Shown in pieces: positions 16,657-24,324 of a stretch of DNA of 64,000 nucleotides. The position numbers and the translations under genes were made by a program. The first letter of the stretch is position 1, and the number at the start of each line of letters is the position of its first letter. Origin of the DNA: Sphingomonas psychrolutea. GTDB lineage: Bacteria; Pseudomonadota; Alphaproteobacteria; Sphingomonadales; Sphingomonadaceae. The notes under the pieces were generated by a model that was not told where the DNA came from, made no database searches, and worked only from the letters and a program-made list of their open reading frames with translations. Location: positions 1 to 64,000 of the forward strand of contig NZ_BMDW01000004.1 in assembly GCF_014636175.1 (NCBI RefSeq), written 5' to 3'.

Positions 16657-18234
16657 ATGCGTAGCGTGTCCATCTCGCTCGGCTGGTCGCTCGCCGTCGC
16701 GCTCGTCGGCGGAAGCGTCGCAGTGGCGCCCGCCGCTGCCCCGGCCCAGACCGTCGCCTCCGGTACGGTGCTGCAAGTCAACACCGGGCGCGGACGCCTC
16801 GTCACGCTGCCGCGGCCGATGAGCGACGTGTTCGTCGCCGACGACAAGATCGCCGACGTTCAGGTCCGCTCGCCAACCCAACTCTATGTCTTCGGCAAGT
16901 CGGCCGGCGAGACGACCGTCTCGGTCACGAACAAGGCGGGCGCGGTGGTCTATTCCGCGACCGTCCGCGTCGGCAACAATTTCGATTCGATCCAGCAAAT
17001 GTTGTCGCTCGCCATGCCCGACGCGCGCATCGTGGCAACGCCAATGAACGGGCTGGTGCTGCTCACCGGCACGGTGAAGGCACCCGAGGACGGCGCGGAA
17101 GCGACGCGGCTCGTCCAGGCCTATGTCGGCGACTCGACCAAGGTGCTCTCGCGCCTTGGGACGGCGACGCCATTGCAGGTCAATCTGCAAGTGCGCATCG
17201 CCGAGGTCAGCCGCAGCTTCGTCAAAAATATCGGCGTTAATCTCCAGACGCTGAACAGCAGCGGCGGCTTCAATTTCGGCATTGGGCAGGGCCGTGGGGC
17301 ATCACCGCAATATGCGCCGGGCGGGCCGCTGTTCGTCGGCGGCACCGTCGCATCGACGGGAACCAGCCTGCTCACGACCGTTGCCAACGGCACCACGCTC
17401 GGCGCGGCTGGCAAGGTACTGGGCCTCGACGTCCTATCCTCACTCGATCTCGGCGAGCGCGATGGTGAAGTCTCGACGCTGGCAAACCCGAACATCACGG
17501 TCATTTCGGGCGAAACCGGCTCGTTCCTGGCCGGCGGCGAAATCCCGATCCCGATCAGCCAGGGTCTCGGCGCGGTGTCGGTCGAATATAAACAATATGG
17601 CGTGAGCCTGTCCTACACACCTACGGTACTCGCCGACGGGCGCATCTCGATGCGCGTGCGGCCGGAGGTTTCGCAGCTCTCATCGGACGGCGCGGTGACG
17701 ATCGCCGGGACCACGATCCCGGCGCTCAGCACGAGGCGGGTGGAGACGACAGTCGAGCTCGGCTCCGGCCAAAGCATGATGATCGGTGGGCTGCTGTCGA
17801 ACAGCCACAACAATTCGATCACAAAAGCGCCTGGATTGGGCGATGTGCCGGTACTCGGCGCGTTGTTCCGTTCGAACGCGTTTCAGCGCAACGAAACCGA
17901 ATTGGTGATCGTGATCACGCCGTATCTGGTCAAGCCGACCAACGCGAACGACATCGTCCTGCCGACCGACGGGCTCAAATCTCCGACCGATCTTGGCCGC
18001 GTTTTCCTCGGCCAATTGGGCGACGGCACGACTGGCGGCGAGCGACCGAAGCCGAGCCTTGCGCCGCGCAGCACGGCGCAGCCAACCTTCGGAGCAGTGA
18101 CGCCAGCCCCCGTCGTGCCGACCGCACCTGCGCCCACCCCGCAACGCCGCGAGGAACCGGTGTCCGCGCTGCCTGCGCCCGCCACGCCACCGAAAAAGGG
18201 CAGCGCCGCCGCGCCCGGTTTCAGCATCAATTGA
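16657..18234 (+). CDS. cpaC: Tad pilus secretin CpaC
   Basis: A 525-residue outer-membrane secretin forming the pilus exit channel. It has a cleavable signal peptide (about residues 1-30, ending APAQT), a pilus-secretin N-terminal domain (VLQVNTGRGRLVTLPRPMSD), and a BON-like domain (about residues 105-160). The GspD/secretin domain spans about residues 180-420, with NPNITVISGETGSFLAGGEI and VELGSGQSMMIGGLL typical. The last 90 residues are Pro/Ala-rich. It abuts cpaB with no gap, and a GGGGGG run lies upstream of its ATG. Confidence 0.95.
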   Translation: MRSVSISLGWSLAVALVGGSVAVAPAAAPAQTVASGTVLQVNTGRGRLVTLPRPMSDVFVADDKIADVQVRSPTQLYVFGKSAGETTVSVTNKAGAVVYSATVRVGNNFDSIQQMLSLAMPDARIVATPMNGLVLLTGTVKAPEDGAEATRLVQAYVGDSTKVLSRLGTATPLQVNLQVRIAEVSRSFVKNIGVNLQTLNSSGGFNFGIGQGRGASPQYAPGGPLFVGGTVASTGTSLLTTVANGTTLGAAGKVLGLDVLSSLDLGERDGEVSTLANPNITVISGETGSFLAGGEIPIPISQGLGAVSVEYKQYGVSLSYTPTVLADGRISMRVRPEVSQLSSDGAVTIAGTTIPALSTRRVETTVELGSGQSMMIGGLLSNSHNNSITKAPGLGDVPVLGALFRSNAFQRNETELVIVITPYLVKPTNANDIVLPTDGLKSPTDLGRVFLGQLGDGTTGGERPKPSLAPRSTAQPTFGAVTPAPVVPTAPAPTPQRREEPVSALPAPATPPKKGSAAAPGFSIN

Positions 18235-18254
18235 CGCCCCGGAGGGACATGACC

Positions 18255-18917
18255 ATGTACCATCGTACACTCCTGATCGCGACCGGTTTGGCCCCGGCTT
18301 TGCTGATGGGTGCCTGCACCACCGTGGGCTCGGGCTCCGGTACGCAGAATCGCGGGCTCGAATCGGTGCATCAGCCCATCGTCAGCCGCAGCGATTACGC
18401 GCTCGACGTCGCGACCAGCGGCAATGGCCTTGCACCGGGTGAGGACCAGCGCCTGGCCGGGTGGATGGGGTCGCTGCGGCTCGGCTATGGCGATCAAGTC
18501 GCGATCGACGATCCCAACCCTTACGGAACCGGCGTACGCGACGATGTCTCCCGTCAAGTTGCGCGCTATGGCCTGCTAGTCTCCGACGAAGCGCCGCTGA
18601 CCAACGCTCCGGTCGCGGCCGGGATGATCCGCGTCGTGGTGAGCCGGATGCAAGCGAGCGTGCCCGGTTGCCCCGATTTCAGCCGCGTTCGCGGCCCCGA
18701 TTTCGAAGGCCATACCGGCTCAAACCAAGGCTGTGCGGTCAATTCCAACCTTGCCGCGATGGTCGCCAACCCGACCGATCTGGTGCGCGGGCAGGTCGGT
18801 AACGGCATCACCGACACCGCCACATCGGGCCGGGCAATCGACAATTATCGCAAGGCGACCCCGACCGGCGCCGGCGGGACCACGGTCAAGTCCGAGAGCT
18901 CGAAAGGCGGCAACTGA
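18255..18917 (+). CDS. cpaD: CpaD family pilus assembly lipoprotein
   Basis: A 220-residue periplasmic lipoprotein of the Tad system. The N-terminus MYHRTLLIATGLAPALLMGAC gives a lipobox cysteine at residue 21. The CpaD core follows: VHQPIVSRSDYALDV, FSRVRGPDFEGHTGSNQGCA (read in parts), and NLAAMVANPTDLVRGQ. The start at 18255 was chosen because GGAGGG at 18241-18246 lies 8 bases upstream; an ATG at 18249 is too close, and a TTG at 18231 would overlap the cpaC stop. Its stop shares one base with the cpaE ATG (TGATG). Confidence 0.92.
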   Translation: MYHRTLLIATGLAPALLMGACTTVGSGSGTQNRGLESVHQPIVSRSDYALDVATSGNGLAPGEDQRLAGWMGSLRLGYGDQVAIDDPNPYGTGVRDDVSRQVARYGLLVSDEAPLTNAPVAAGMIRVVVSRMQASVPGCPDFSRVRGPDFEGHTGSNQGCAVNSNLAAMVANPTDLVRGQVGNGITDTATSGRAIDNYRKATPTGAGGTTVKSESSKGGN

Positions 18918-20218
18918 TGAACGCACCCTTCAATCCGGGTCGGATCGGTCTGCGCGACCCGTTCACCGCCTATGTCTGCGACGAGACCACCGCCGAAACG
19001 CTACGCCCGATCGCCGTCGAAATGGGTTGGGCGCCAGAGAAGGTGAACAAAGGCGGGCTGCGCAACGCCGTGCAGTCGCTGTCGGTCTCGGCTTCGCCGC
19101 AAATCCTGTTCGTCGATCTTTCGGAAAGCGGAGATCCGCTGAACGATATCAATGCGCTGGCCGAAGTGTGCGAGCCGGGGACGGTCGTGATCGCCGCGGG
19201 CCAAGTCAACGATGTGCGGCTGTACCGCGACCTCGTCGTCAGTGGAATTCAGGATTATCTGCTGAAACCGCTCAACCCCGATATGCTGCGCGAGGCGTTC
19301 ACCAACGCCCAGGCCATTCTCAACGCGCCCAAAGCGGTTGATGTCGGGACCGAGCGTCCGCACATTTCCACCGCCTTTATCGGCGCGCGTGGCGGGGTTG
19401 GTGCATCGACGCTCGCAACCTCGGTTGCATGGGTGTTGAGCGAGAAGGGCGCGCGGACGACGGCTTTGCTCGATCTCGATGTGCATTTCGGGACGGGCGC
19501 GCTGTCGCTCGACCTCGAACCCGGCCGCGGACTGACCGATGCGATCGAAAATCCGAGCCGCATCGACGGGCTGTTCATCGAACGCGCCATGGTAAAGTCG
19601 AGCGAGCGGCTGTCGGTGCTGTCGGCCGAGGCGCCGATCAATTCGCCGGTGCTGACCGACGGCAGCGCCTTCTATCAATTGCAGGAGGAGATGCGCGCCG
19701 CGTTCGAATGCACCGTGGTCGATCTGCCACGCGGAATGCTGGTGCTCCATCCGCATTTGATGACCGATATCCAGGTCGCGGTGATCGTGACCGAGCTGAC
19801 ACTGGCCGCCGCGCGCGACACGATCCGGTTGCTGTCGTGGATGAAATCGAACGCGCCACAGACGCAGATCGTGGTCGTTGCCAACCGCGTTCAACCCGCC
19901 GCCGTGCTCGAAATCAGCCGTAAGGACTTTGAAGGATCGATCGAACGTCGGATCGATTTCCTGGTCAATTTCGACCAGAAGCTCGCCGCGCAATCGGCCA
20001 AGCTCGGCAAACCCTTCGCCGAGGCCGGCAAAGGCAACAAGACGATCGTCCCGATCGTCGATCTTGCTACCAAATTGATGGCCGTCGGTGATTCGGCCGA
20101 ATCGATCGACAGTGTCAGCACGAAAGCCGGAAAGAACAAGCCGGTCGGCAAGGGCACCTCGCTCATGGGCAAATTCGACTTCAAGTCGATGATTTCGCGG
20201 TCTTCCAAAAAGAAATGA
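18917..20218 (+). CDS. cpaE: Pilus assembly ATPase-like protein CpaE/TadZ
   Basis: A 433-residue MinD/ParA-like protein that positions the Tad apparatus at the pole in studied species. It has an N-terminal atypical receiver domain (about residues 15-135, ending VSGIQDYLLKPLNPDMLREA). A deviant Walker A follows (GARGGVGASTLATSVAW, near residue 158), then a Walker A'-type aspartate segment (TALLDLDVHFGTGALSLDLE). The C-terminus is Lys/Ser-rich. In related clusters the next gene is cpaF; here a 56-bp gap leads straight to tadB. Confidence 0.93.
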   Translation: MNAPFNPGRIGLRDPFTAYVCDETTAETLRPIAVEMGWAPEKVNKGGLRNAVQSLSVSASPQILFVDLSESGDPLNDINALAEVCEPGTVVIAAGQVNDVRLYRDLVVSGIQDYLLKPLNPDMLREAFTNAQAILNAPKAVDVGTERPHISTAFIGARGGVGASTLATSVAWVLSEKGARTTALLDLDVHFGTGALSLDLEPGRGLTDAIENPSRIDGLFIERAMVKSSERLSVLSAEAPINSPVLTDGSAFYQLQEEMRAAFECTVVDLPRGMLVLHPHLMTDIQVAVIVTELTLAAARDTIRLLSWMKSNAPQTQIVVVANRVQPAAVLEISRKDFEGSIERRIDFLVNFDQKLAAQSAKLGKPFAEAGKGNKTIVPIVDLATKLMAVGDSAESIDSVSTKAGKNKPVGKGTSLMGKFDFKSMISRSSKKK

Positions 20219-20274
20219 TCCGCCTGACGGTGGTGTAAACCCCGTCGTAACGAAACGGAGCGCCAGATACGCCT

Positions 20275-21249
20275 GTGGAACTGATCCCTGTCCTTTCGCT
20301 GGGTGTGGGCGCGTTGATCGTGCTGGCACTGATGGCCTTCGCGTTCAGCGGTCCATCCGCTGCACGCGCGAGCACGCGTCGATTGAGTGCGGTGCGTGCG
20401 CGCCACAACGAATCGGCAAATGCGCTGGTCGATGCACAGATGCGGCGGATCGCGGCGGCGCGCAGCAACAAGATGGACGCGGCGGCGATGCGCTTCCTGC
20501 CACGCCCAGCGCTGCTGAAAAAGCGCCTTGCGATGACGGGGAAGCCTTGGACCGTTGGCCAATACGGCATGGCGACGCTCGGCATCGTCACGGTCGTCAC
20601 GCTGCTGCTGGCCTTTGCCGGGTTACCGATCCTGTTGGGATTGCTGGTCGGCGTCGTGATCGGTGCCGGATTGCCGCATATGGCCGTCGGGTTCTTCATC
20701 AAGCGCCGGATCGCCAAATTCACCGCCAAATTTCCCGACGCCATCGAATTGTTGGTGCGCGGCCTTCGCTCGGGGCTTCCGATTACCGAAACGATCGGTG
20801 TCGTCGGGGCCGAGCTTGACGGGCCGGTGGGGGTCGAGTTCAAGGCGATCACCGACAAGATGAAGATCGGCCGCACGATGGACGCGGCGTTGCAGGACAC
20901 GGCCGACCGGCTCGGCACGCCCGAATTTCAATTTTTCGTCATCACTTGCGCAATCCAGCGCGAGACCGGCGGCAACCTGGCCGAAACGCTCGCCAATCTT
21001 GCCACCGTGCTGCGTATGCGCGGGCAAATGAAGTTGAAGATCAAGGCGATGTCCTCCGAATCCAAGGCATCGGCGTACATCGTCGGATCGCTGCCGTTCA
21101 TTGTGTTCGGCATGATCTGGATGATCAATGGCAGCTATATGCAGAATTTCTTCATCGATCAGCGGCTGATGGTCGCGGGTGGTTGTGGGCTGCTGTGGAT
21201 GGGCCTTGGTGCTTTCATCATGGCCAAGATGGTCAATTTCGAGATCTGA
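20275..21249 (+). CDS. tadB: Tad inner-membrane platform protein TadB
   Basis: A 324-residue T2SS-F-type membrane platform protein. An N-terminal hydrophobic helix, a cytoplasmic helical part and two adjacent helices (VTLLLAFAGLPILLGLLVGV) precede the T2SSF domain. That domain shows FPDAIELLVRGLRSGLPITE and AIQRETGGNLAETLANLATV at about residues 155-280, with two C-terminal helices after it. The start is GTG at 20275, 56 bp after cpaE. The 13-mer GTCGTAACGAAAC sits at 20244-20256 upstream and recurs before the gene at 22329. Confidence 0.93.
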   Translation: MELIPVLSLGVGALIVLALMAFAFSGPSAARASTRRLSAVRARHNESANALVDAQMRRIAAARSNKMDAAAMRFLPRPALLKKRLAMTGKPWTVGQYGMATLGIVTVVTLLLAFAGLPILLGLLVGVVIGAGLPHMAVGFFIKRRIAKFTAKFPDAIELLVRGLRSGLPITETIGVVGAELDGPVGVEFKAITDKMKIGRTMDAALQDTADRLGTPEFQFFVITCAIQRETGGNLAETLANLATVLRMRGQMKLKIKAMSSESKASAYIVGSLPFIVFGMIWMINGSYMQNFFIDQRLMVAGGCGLLWMGLGAFIMAKMVNFEI

Positions 21250-21253
21250 TGCG

Positions 21254-22252
21254 ATGACCAACGCCCCCACCGGACCCGTCATCCTCGGCGTCGATGTGTA
21301 CACCGTCGCCACGCTGCTCGCCGGGGTCGCCGCGTTCATGGTGCTGCTCGCGATTTACGCGGCGACCACCGCACGCGACCCGATGACCAAGCGGGTAAAA
21401 GCGCTGAACGACCGGCGCGAACAGCTAAAGGCGGGCATCACCGCTTCGACCAAGCGCCGCGCCAAGCTCGTCACCAAGAATGAGACGACCGACCGGATCA
21501 AGGCGCTGCTGTCCGGCATGAAGGTGCTACAGGATAGCCAGGTCAAGGCCGCACAGATCAAGTTGATGCAGGCCGGCATCCGGTCAAAGGAATATGCCGT
21601 CGCGGTCATTTTCGGACGGCTCGTCATCCCGCTCACCTGGGGGGTTTTCGTGCTGTACCTGGTCTACGGGACCGAAATGTTCGCCGATTGGACACCGTTC
21701 AAGGCGTATGGCCTGGTCGCGGTAAACTTCATCCTGTCGTACAAGGCCCCCGACCTCTATCTCAACAACAAGATCACCAAGCGCAGCAAGGAAATCCAGA
21801 AGGGCTTGCCCGACGCGCTTGATCTGCTGGTGATTTGTGCCGAAGCGGGACTCACCGTCGATGCCGCGTTCAACCGCGTGGCGCGCGAATTGGGCAAGGC
21901 CTATCCCGAGCTTGGCGACGAATTCACGCTGACCGCGATCGAATTGGGCTTCCTGTCCGAACGGCGGCAAGCGTTTGAGAACCTCGCCATGCGCGTGAAG
22001 CTCGATGCGGTCAAAGGCGTCGTGACGACGATGATCCAGACCGAAAAATACGGTACGCCGCTCGCTTCGGCACTGCGCGTGCTCTCCGCCGAATTCCGCA
22101 ACGAACGCATGATGCGCGCCGAGGAAAAGGCCGCACGGCTTCCAGCGATCATGACGATCCCGCTGATCCTGTTCATCCTGCCGACGCTGTTCGTCGTCAT
22201 TCTGGGACCAGCCGCATGTTCGATCTCAGATGCCTTCAAGAACGGCGTCTAA
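21254..22252 (+). CDS. tadC: Tad inner-membrane platform protein TadC
   Basis: A 332-residue second T2SS-F platform protein that pairs with TadB. The T2SSF domain (about residues 180-310) shows KGLPDALDLLVICAEAGLTV, then ELGFLSERRQAFENLA and MIQTEKYGTPLASALRVLS. A C-terminal helix is followed by a short tail. The ATG at 21254 begins MTNAPTGPVILGVDVYT, 4 bp after the tadB stop. The longer frame upstream overlaps tadB and has no family similarity. Confidence 0.93.
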   Translation: MTNAPTGPVILGVDVYTVATLLAGVAAFMVLLAIYAATTARDPMTKRVKALNDRREQLKAGITASTKRRAKLVTKNETTDRIKALLSGMKVLQDSQVKAAQIKLMQAGIRSKEYAVAVIFGRLVIPLTWGVFVLYLVYGTEMFADWTPFKAYGLVAVNFILSYKAPDLYLNNKITKRSKEIQKGLPDALDLLVICAEAGLTVDAAFNRVARELGKAYPELGDEFTLTAIELGFLSERRQAFENLAMRVKLDAVKGVVTTMIQTEKYGTPLASALRVLSAEFRNERMMRAEEKAARLPAIMTIPLILFILPTLFVVILGPAACSISDAFKNGV

Positions 22253-22328
22253 TCCGTTCTAAGTGCTTGCCCCACGGCGTGGTTAACGGCAGGATCGCGG
22301 TCGTAACGAAACCGCGGGGAATGTCGCC

Positions 22329-23240
22329 ATGCTGTTCACAACACCGGAACAGTTCATCGTGCTGGGCGTGCTACTGCTTGGCGGCTGGTTGCTGGGCTAT
22401 GCCAGCGCGCCGAGCACCAAGAAATGGAAGCGGCGGGTGCGCGAACAGTCCGACAGCTTCACCGCATACCATGCCGAAGCCGAGGATCGCGCCCGCGCCG
22501 CGAACCAGCGCGCGTCCGACCTGCAGGCCGACCTTGAGGCCATTCGCGCCGACCACGCCGAAGCCGAACGCACGATTGCCGGGTTGCGCGCGGCCGCTGC
22601 GGCTGCCGTCGCCGTTCCGGTTGTTGTCGCCGTGGCGGAACACCCGGCGCTGAGCGTGGTCGAACCCGAACCGACACGCGAGAGCGACGTCGAGCCGGCT
22701 CCGGTCGAGTCGGTGCCGATGGCCGAAGTCGATGCTGCACCGCCCGAGATCGAACCGATCCCAGAACCCATGACCGCCGCCGCCGTGATCGCGCTGCCGG
22801 AACATGCCGAAGCGGTCGCGATCACAACACCAGAGCCCGCAAAATCGGAGCCAACTGTCGAGGATGCGGTATTCGAACCCGTCGCGCCGGTGCCGATGAC
22901 GCCGACAGCAACCGAGGCACCCCCCGCGCCGATCGGCCCCGCTGAACCCGAAATGCCCAGCAAGGGCTGGTTCGCGAGCAGCGCGCGCGACGAACTCACG
23001 CGAATCCGCGGCATTGACGACGCGCTTAACACGCGCCTGTTCGGGCTCGGCGTGGTACGGTTCGAGGATATCGAGATGCTCTCGGCCGAAGACGAAATGG
23101 CGCTGGAAGAACGATTAGGCCTTCCGGTCGGCACGATTGCGCGCGACCAATGGCGCGCGCAGGCGGCATTTTTTCGCGCCGGGCGCAGCAATGAGACCGC
23201 AGCGGACGTTGCCGCGGCAGAGCCCGCGCCAGTCGCCTAA
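22329..23240 (+). CDS. Membrane-anchored Ala/Pro/Glu-rich protein with C-terminal HhH-like domain
   Basis: A 303-residue protein: one N-terminal transmembrane helix (QFIVLGVLLLGGWLLGYA), a charged coiled-coil-like stretch (about residues 30-90), and a long Pro/Glu/Ala/Val-rich linker (about 100-225). The compact C-terminal domain includes DELTRIRGIDDALNTRLFGLG, read in parts, followed by ALEERLGLPVGTI. The terminal domain resembles the helix-hairpin-helix segments found at the ends of NuoE-like and DUF4332 proteins. It follows tadC by 76 bp, but a link to pili is unproven. Its TAA overlaps the stop of the convergent DUF1254 gene. Confidence 0.7.
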   Translation: MLFTTPEQFIVLGVLLLGGWLLGYASAPSTKKWKRRVREQSDSFTAYHAEAEDRARAANQRASDLQADLEAIRADHAEAERTIAGLRAAAAAAVAVPVVVAVAEHPALSVVEPEPTRESDVEPAPVESVPMAEVDAAPPEIEPIPEPMTAAAVIALPEHAEAVAITTPEPAKSEPTVEDAVFEPVAPVPMTPTATEAPPAPIGPAEPEMPSKGWFASSARDELTRIRGIDDALNTRLFGLGVVRFEDIEMLSAEDEMALEERLGLPVGTIARDQWRAQAAFFRAGRSNETAADVAAAEPAPVA

Positions 23241-23752
23241 CCCGCGCGGCAGACGGTCGCGCGGCGGGCGCGATCGAGCGCCGGAAAGGTCGCGCGATCG
23301 GCGACGAGGATCCGCACCAGCGCGATGCCGCGCGCGCCGTGCACGCGAACGGCTTCATACCCGGCCGGGATCGATTGACCGGCCCGCGCGATGGCGAGGC
23401 GGAACGTCTTGCCCTGCGCTTGCCCGCCATTACGGACGAACACCGTGTCGGTGCGCGAATCGAAGATCGACAGCGACCAATAGGGTGCGGCAACCGGCAC
23501 AGCGTCGATCAGCAGCGGCCCCTTCGACACATCATAGGGACAAGACGAATAAGCGAGATCGGGACTGGGCCGGACAATCCGGCGGCTTGTTGCATCGGCA
23601 AGCGGGACGTGGCTGAAGCGACCGAACCCGCCCTCGGACACGCGCCGGATCGCGGCACCCGTTAACACGTCAGGGGTGAAGACGAGCCCGGCATAGCAGG
23701 TCGCGCCCGCAACGAGCAGGCCGAGCAAAGCGGGTCCGGTCCAGCGTGCCAT
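23237..23752 (-). CDS. DUF1254 domain protein
   Basis: A 171-residue protein with an N-terminal hydrophobic anchor or signal (PALLGLLVAGATCYAGLVF) and a DUF1254-like core: SPDLAYSSCPYDVSKGPLLI, then PYWSLSIFDSRTDTVFVRN. DUF1254 usually occurs fused to or beside DUF1214, which is the next gene upstream. Function unknown. The ATG at 23752 has GAGAGGG six bases upstream and overlaps the DUF1214 stop by one base (TAATG); an ATG at 23758 is the alternative. Confidence 0.78.
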   Translation of the reverse strand: MARWTGPALLGLLVAGATCYAGLVFTPDVLTGAAIRRVSEGGFGRFSHVPLADATSRRIVRPSPDLAYSSCPYDVSKGPLLIDAVPVAAPYWSLSIFDSRTDTVFVRNGGQAQGKTFRLAIARAGQSIPAGYEAVRVHGARGIALVRILVADRATFPALDRARRATVCRAG

Positions 23753-24324
23753 TAACATCCCTCTCGCAGGATCCGCGGCAAGACGTCGACGCTCGGATTG
23801 CCGGTGCCGCCGTCGGTCGGCAAATAGGTCCGGAGCGTCAATTCAAGGCGTGGGATCCCGCCGCTCGGCAACCAGGCACCCGCTTGCCGCGTCGGAGCAA
23901 GCCGGATCGACCAGCCGCCGCGCCCGCCATTCGGGAAGGCATTGCCCGCGACCGAGAAACGGTTGGCGCCATTGGGGATCAAATACCCGTCAGGATCGTA
24001 GGCAGTCATGCTCCACCACGCCGCGGGCAGTTCGCCGCCCAGGATCAAATAGCGGCAACGCCCGTCGAGCGGCGCGCCGTCACTGTCGGTCGCGGCGGTG
24101 TAATAGCGCGCCTCCTGCGCCGGCAGCGCGAGCAAGCCCTTCACCGCGACGATGGCACGCGTGTACGGATCGGCGCTGGCCGAGCCGAAGCTGCGGCCCG
24201 TCGCCCATGGGCCGATCGTGACATTGTTGCCGAGCGCAGCGTGGCGGACGAGATACACCGCCCCACCAAGCCCGAGCGCAACGCCAGTGACCGCGCCGAT
24301 CAGGTAGCGCGCCCAGGGTTTCAC
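23752..24324 (-). CDS. DUF1214 domain protein
   Basis: A 190-residue protein with an N-terminal membrane segment (YLIGAVTGVALGLGGAVYLV) and a DUF1214 core with an aromatic- and glycine-rich pattern: ARYYTAATDSDGAPLDGRCRY, read in parts, then AAWWSMTAYDPDGYLIPN and LELTLRTYLPTD. The family is uncharacterised and generally pairs with DUF1254. The GTG start overlaps the ppdK stop (GTGA), so ppdK and the two DUF genes are probably cotranscribed. Confidence 0.82.
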   Translation of the reverse strand: MKPWARYLIGAVTGVALGLGGAVYLVRHAALGNNVTIGPWATGRSFGSASADPYTRAIVAVKGLLALPAQEARYYTAATDSDGAPLDGRCRYLILGGELPAAWWSMTAYDPDGYLIPNGANRFSVAGNAFPNGGRGGWSIRLAPTRQAGAWLPSGGIPRLELTLRTYLPTDGGTGNPSVDVLPRILREGC

